Position numbers and translations under genes: made by a program
Notes under the pieces: generated by a model
Database searches by the model: none
What the model saw: the letters and a program-made list of their open reading frames with translations, nothing else
Told to the model about the DNA's origin: nothing
In this document: positions 7,050-11,492 of the stretch, one piece after another
Numbering within the stretch: position 1 is the first letter of the stretch
Layout: every line of letters begins with the position of its first letter
Assembly (NCBI GenBank): GCA_021159105.1
Contig: JAGGSM010000094.1
Coordinates: 1-11,492, forward strand
Reading direction: 5' to 3'
From: Candidatus Bipolaricaulota bacterium
Lineage (GTDB): Bacteria > Bipolaricaulota > Bipolaricaulia > UBA7950 > UBA9294
DNA length: 11,492 nucleotides

Positions 7050-8000
7050 TCAGCCTACCTTGGGAACCGGAACGAGGCGAAGGATCTTGTTTACGACATC
7101 TGCCTCAGTGATCCGCTTCGACCACAGATCCGGGTTCAGGATGAGCCGGTGGGCAAGGGCGGGCTCGGCGAATGCCTTCACGTCATCGGGCAGCACGTAA
7201 TCCCTCCCATCCAGCGCCGCCTGTGCCCTGGCCAACTTCAGCAGGGCGAGGGAGCCGCGCGGGCTCGCGCCGACGTACACGTCGTTGTCGGTGCGCGTCT
7301 TGCTGACGATGGAGACGATGTACTTCTCGATGTCCGGCTCGACGAACACCTCCTCGACGGCAGCACGCATTTCGAGCAGCCTGTCCGCACTCGTGACAGG
7401 AGAGAGGGTGATCTCGTCTCTCTTGCGCTCGCGCCTGCGCTCGAGGATCTCCACCTCCCCATCCGCGTCCGGGTACCCCACCGACAGGCGGATCATGAAC
7501 CGATCGAGCTGTGCTTCCGGGAGCGGGAACGTCCCCTCGTACTCGATCGGGTTCTGCGTGGCGATGACGATGAACGGGGATGGCAGCGGGTGCGTCTCGC
7601 CGTCTATCGTCACCTGCGACTCCTGCATCGCCTCCAACAGCGCCGACTGCGTCTTCGGGGTCGCTCGATTGATCTCGTCGGCCAATACGATGTTGGCGAA
7701 TATCGGCCCGACGGTGAGGGTGAACTCCTCCGTCTCGCGGTCGAACACGTGCGAGCCGGTGATGTCGCTCGGCAGCAGATCGGGGGTGAACTGGATGCGC
7801 TTGAAGTCCATCCCCAGTGCTTGTGCGAAGCTGCGCGCGATGAGAGTCTTCGCCAGCCCGGGGTAGTCCTCGAACAGGATGTGGGCCTCAGCGAGGATCC
7901 CGACCATCACCCTGTTCAACACGTCTTCCTTCCCCACGATCGCTTTGCTCACTTCATCGATGATCGCGCGGCTCTGCAATCCAACGTCTTTAATTTCCAT
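7050..8000 (-). CDS. MoxR family AAA+ ATPase
   Basis: The 316-residue product has the usual length and all motor motifs. Walker A is 'DYPGLAKT' (45-52, Lys51), Walker B is 'IVLADEI' (Asp108, Glu109), sensor 1 is 'ATQNP' (Asn150), the arginine-finger region is 'EAQLDRF' (Arg167), and sensor 2 is 'GASPRGS' (Arg248). The C-terminal helical lid spans about 205-316. MoxR ATPases are cytoplasmic ATP-driven chaperones that assemble or activate vWA-domain and metal-dependent complexes. The neighbours (DUF4129, a two-helix protein, DUF58 and a six-helix protein) fit such an envelope module. The ATG at 8000 directly follows the preceding gene's TGA, with AGGGGG about five bases upstream. Family assignment is secure; the substrate cannot be read from sequence, though the convergent vWA-PKD protein is a nearby vWA candidate. 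Confidence 0.95.
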   Translation of the reverse strand: MEIKDVGLQSRAIIDEVSKAIVGKEDVLNRVMVGILAEAHILFEDYPGLAKTLIARSFAQALGMDFKRIQFTPDLLPSDITGSHVFDRETEEFTLTVGPIFANIVLADEINRATPKTQSALLEAMQESQVTIDGETHPLPSPFIVIATQNPIEYEGTFPLPEAQLDRFMIRLSVGYPDADGEVEILERRRERKRDEITLSPVTSADRLLEMRAAVEEVFVEPDIEKYIVSIVSKTRTDNDVYVGASPRGSLALLKLARAQAALDGRDYVLPDDVKAFAEPALAHRLILNPDLWSKRITEADVVNKILRLVPVPKVG

Positions 8001-8588
8001 TCATGCCCCCTGATGATATTCTTCCAGGAAAGAGACCACCTCGTGCAGCCTTGCTGTGAAGGCGCGCCCCTTTCCGAAACCGTAGTACTGCCTTCTGAAG
8101 GTGAAGAATTCCTTCACCGCCCCGTTATCGCACCACTGGAACGACTCGAACCTTTCTCGCGCCTCCTTCAGCGGCAGGCCCTCGTGCTGGGCGATGAGGC
8201 GGACGCACAGCGGGACGAGCTTGCTTGCCACCCTCCTGCGGGCGAACGGGCGGTGACGGGTGCGACTTATCGTCTCTGCCAGCTGGCGCAGTTCGCTCCC
8301 CTCTGACCTTATCACGATGTATTTCTGCTTCTTCTCGCGCTTCTTGCTGAAGTAGCCGCGCGTCAACATGTGCAGCGGGAGGAGAGCCCCGATGATGACG
8401 AAGACGATCCAGAGGAGGAGCTGCGACAGGCGATGGACGTACCAACGCAGCACGAGGAATGACTCGATGAGTGGGTTGACGACCAGCCGTATGAACAGAG
8501 GACGGAGGGGGAAGGCAAAGGCGATGGTGATCCCGATGAGGAGAAGGAGGGTCAGGCCGAGCAGTGTCAACGCAGCCTTCCGGCTCAT
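8001..8588 (-). CDS. Two-helix membrane protein of the MoxR cluster (possibly DUF7269-like)
   Basis: The 195-residue product has two N-terminal membrane helices (about 6-26 and 54-72), a lysine/arginine-rich stop (80-89) and a mostly helical cytoplasmic part (95-195). 'SELRQLAETISRTRHRPFARRRVASKL' resembles the juxtamembrane helix of DUF4350-type proteins in actinobacterial MoxR clusters. 'ARERFESFQWCDNGAVKEFF' recalls the 'G-WT-D--A--FL' signature that I remember for haloarchaeal DUF7269, which sits in the same place between DUF4129 and MoxR. The resemblance was not tested. The ATG at 8588 overlaps the DUF4129 stop as ATGA and has GGGAGG (8593-8598) four bases upstream. The last codon abuts MoxR. 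It is likely a structural membrane part of the complex; no catalytic motif is seen. Confidence 0.72.
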   Translation of the reverse strand: MSRKAALTLLGLTLLLLIGITIAFAFPLRPLFIRLVVNPLIESFLVLRWYVHRLSQLLLWIVFVIIGALLPLHMLTRGYFSKKREKKQKYIVIRSEGSELRQLAETISRTRHRPFARRRVASKLVPLCVRLIAQHEGLPLKEARERFESFQWCDNGAVKEFFTFRRQYYGFGKGRAFTARLHEVVSFLEEYHQGA

Positions 8589-9490
8589 CCTTCCTCCCTA
8601 ACTTTGGCGTATGAGCGCTGGATAGACCGCAGGCATGCGATCGCTTCGTCGACGAACTCCTCTCCGCTGCGTGCACCGTAGCGGACGGCCTCGAAGATCA
8701 GCGTCAATCGCTGCACATCGTCGTCCTTCATCCCTTGCTGGCGCAGGTGTGCAGCGAACTCGCGCGGCGTGAAGTAGGAGTAGTTGGGGATGCGCTCTGC
8801 CTGGCTCATGATCTCTGTCATCTCTTGATAGCAGCGAAGGATCGCCGAGCGTGGATCGTCCCCAGTCACGAGCCTGTGCGCGGCCATTCCGGCGCTCTTC
8901 CCCAGCGCACCGAGGAGGTCTTCACCCTCAGATCTGGCTTTGATGAGCGGGTAGATCTTCAGGAAGAAGAGGAACGCCAGGCCGGTCAGGATGAGGGAGG
9001 AGCCGATGGCGATAGCGATCACCTGCCAGTTGGTCGGATTGGCGTTCGGAACGTCCACATGCACCTGCTCCACCGGGGGAGGGGCACCGATGTCGCTAGA
9101 AGCCGTGCTGTTGGGAGGAGGAACCTGTTCCATGTGAGGTATGTGCTTCACCTGTGCCAGGATGAGCGCGACGAGCAACAGGACGACGAAGATCACGGCA
9201 AACTGCTTGCGGTGCTTGCTGGAGATGATGAGTACGACCAGGGTCAGACCCGCGCCGAGCGCTAAGAGTGATTGGATGAACACGCGAACGGCTCCTGCAC
9301 CCCACGCCGGCCCACCGGGGTTCTCGCCTGTCGCTCCACCAACGTCAGCAAACGGGTTTGGAAGAGGCTTTCCTGGCAGGGGATGGACGCTGTTGATCCC
9401 CCCGATCAGGACGAACAGGACGCCCATCAGTGATATCAGGAGCGCTGTTATCAGGAACCTCTGTCTGTTTGTTCCATCCACTCTTCTCAC
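8585..9490 (-). CDS. DUF4129 domain membrane protein
   Basis: The product is 301 residues from GTG at 9490, or 298 from a second in-frame GTG at 9481. Neither start has a good ribosome binding site, so the start is uncertain; a stop codon at 9497-9499 bounds it upstream. There are four predicted membrane helices (about 12-31, 67-90, 96-113 and 154-178), with a proline-rich probably external loop (about 114-153). The cytoplasmic C-terminus is DUF4129 (about 210-290): 'DDPRSAILRCYQEMTEIM', 'FTPREFAAHLRQQG', 'LTLIFEAVRYGARS'. DUF4129 occurs in MoxR/DUF58 operons and as the tail of membrane transglutaminase-like proteins; here no transglutaminase domain is present. It heads the tight five-gene set, 140 bases after aspS, and overlaps the next gene by four bases. 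Confidence 0.82.
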   Translation of the reverse strand: MRRVDGTNRQRFLITALLISLMGVLFVLIGGINSVHPLPGKPLPNPFADVGGATGENPGGPAWGAGAVRVFIQSLLALGAGLTLVVLIISSKHRKQFAVIFVVLLLVALILAQVKHIPHMEQVPPPNSTASSDIGAPPPVEQVHVDVPNANPTNWQVIAIAIGSSLILTGLAFLFFLKIYPLIKARSEGEDLLGALGKSAGMAAHRLVTGDDPRSAILRCYQEMTEIMSQAERIPNYSYFTPREFAAHLRQQGMKDDDVQRLTLIFEAVRYGARSGEEFVDEAIACLRSIQRSYAKVREEG

Positions 9491-9630
9491 GACCAGTCAA
9501 CCATCGATCCCTTGCAGGGGTGATCTCCCGCTCCCTGCGGAGGTGAGTCCATTCCCTTTCATCCCGTGATCAAGCGCGCCGGATCGATCATCCTCGCTTT
9601 GGGCCACCGAAGATGCGGGAGTTTCCCAAG
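9491..9630 (-). other. Gap between aspS and the MoxR cluster
   Basis: This 140-base gap has no convincing ORF, no T-run terminator for aspS and no clear -35/-10 pair for the DUF4129 gene. GCAGGG (9514-9519) and CCCTGC (9533-9538) could form a 6-bp stem with a 13-base loop close to the DUF4129 start, which might affect initiation. The absence of a terminator leaves open that aspS and the cluster share a transcript. Confidence 0.4.
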
Positions 9631-11373
<1,743 letters not shown>

Positions 11374-11405
11374 GACGATCTCCTCTCCTCTTTTCGTGTC
11401 GCTAG

Positions 11406-11433
11406 ATTATATTAGCTGGCGAGATTGTGGCAA
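11406..11433 (-). promoter_or_regulatory. Sigma-70-type promoter of aspS
   Basis: On the minus strand, -35 TTGCCA (11428-11433) and a perfect -10 TATAAT (11406-11411) are separated by 16 bases. Transcription would start near 11399, giving a leader of about 26 bases that includes the ribosome binding site. No hairpin, T-box or other leader control fits in so short a leader. Confidence 0.75.
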
Positions 11434-11454
11434 GACGGGCAAGGATCCGGTATC

Positions 11455-11483
11455 TTGTATATATATCTTACACGATCTATACT
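11455..11483 (+). promoter_or_regulatory. Possible divergent promoter at the window edge
   Basis: On the plus strand TTGTAT (11455-11460) and TATACT (11478-11483) are 17 bases apart in an AT-rich stretch. The -10 is 5 of 6 and the -35 only 3 of 6 matches to consensus, so AT-richness alone could explain it. It would drive a gene beyond the right end. Confidence 0.35.
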
Positions 11484-11492
11484 ATTCATTAG

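Noticed and set aside
7032..8306. 424-codon plus-strand ORF opposite MoxR
   Set aside because: It is antisense to a MoxR gene with every AAA+ motif. Its product is Arg/His/Leu-rich with no domain, as expected from a GC-biased shadow frame.
9514..9538. Hairpin as a terminator of aspS
   Set aside because: The 6-bp stem has a 13-base loop and is followed on the minus strand by AAGGGATCG, not a T-run.

Overview
The window looks like a piece of a moderately GC-rich bacterial chromosome. The aspartyl-tRNA synthetase is of the bacterial type with a GAD insertion, the ribosome binding sites are strong AGGAGG types, and the one clear promoter is sigma-70-like. Secreted PKD proteins together with a MoxR/DUF58/DUF4129 cluster recall deep-branching thermophilic or anaerobic bacteria such as Bipolaricaulota (Acetothermia). 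That placement comes from memory of gene content and is tentative.

Plus strand, 28-5172: three exported proteins are encoded in one likely operon, with gaps of 36 and 51 bases. Each has a signal peptide and at least one PKD domain. They share a beta-rich module carrying an 'LP-x-GW' signature, present in four copies over the three genes. The first two proteins also carry a C-terminal helix-pair module made of two near-identical halves 26 residues apart, which resembles dockerin in architecture but lacks its calcium loops. The second protein adds a von Willebrand A (vWA) domain. None has a visible membrane anchor. The operon ends in a strong intrinsic terminator at 5186-5221.

Minus strand, 11373 down to 5198: aspS, driven by a recognisable promoter at 11406-11433, is followed after 140 bases by five tightly packed genes. 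In order these are a DUF4129 membrane protein, a small two-helix membrane protein, a MoxR AAA+ ATPase, a DUF58 protein and a six-helix membrane protein. Junctions are 4-base overlaps, direct abutment or a 2-base gap, so the five are almost certainly one translational unit. The set looks like a complete MoxR-type cell-envelope module.

The two operons converge. The last minus-strand gene ends inside the plus-strand terminator, and its TAG stop is the complement of the hairpin loop. Every gene is intact, and there are no mobile elements, CRISPR arrays or RNA genes. No gene-free stretch exceeds 140 bases. The points most worth following up are the shared module architecture of the secreted operon, the archaeal-like order of the MoxR cluster, and the stop-in-terminator overlap.
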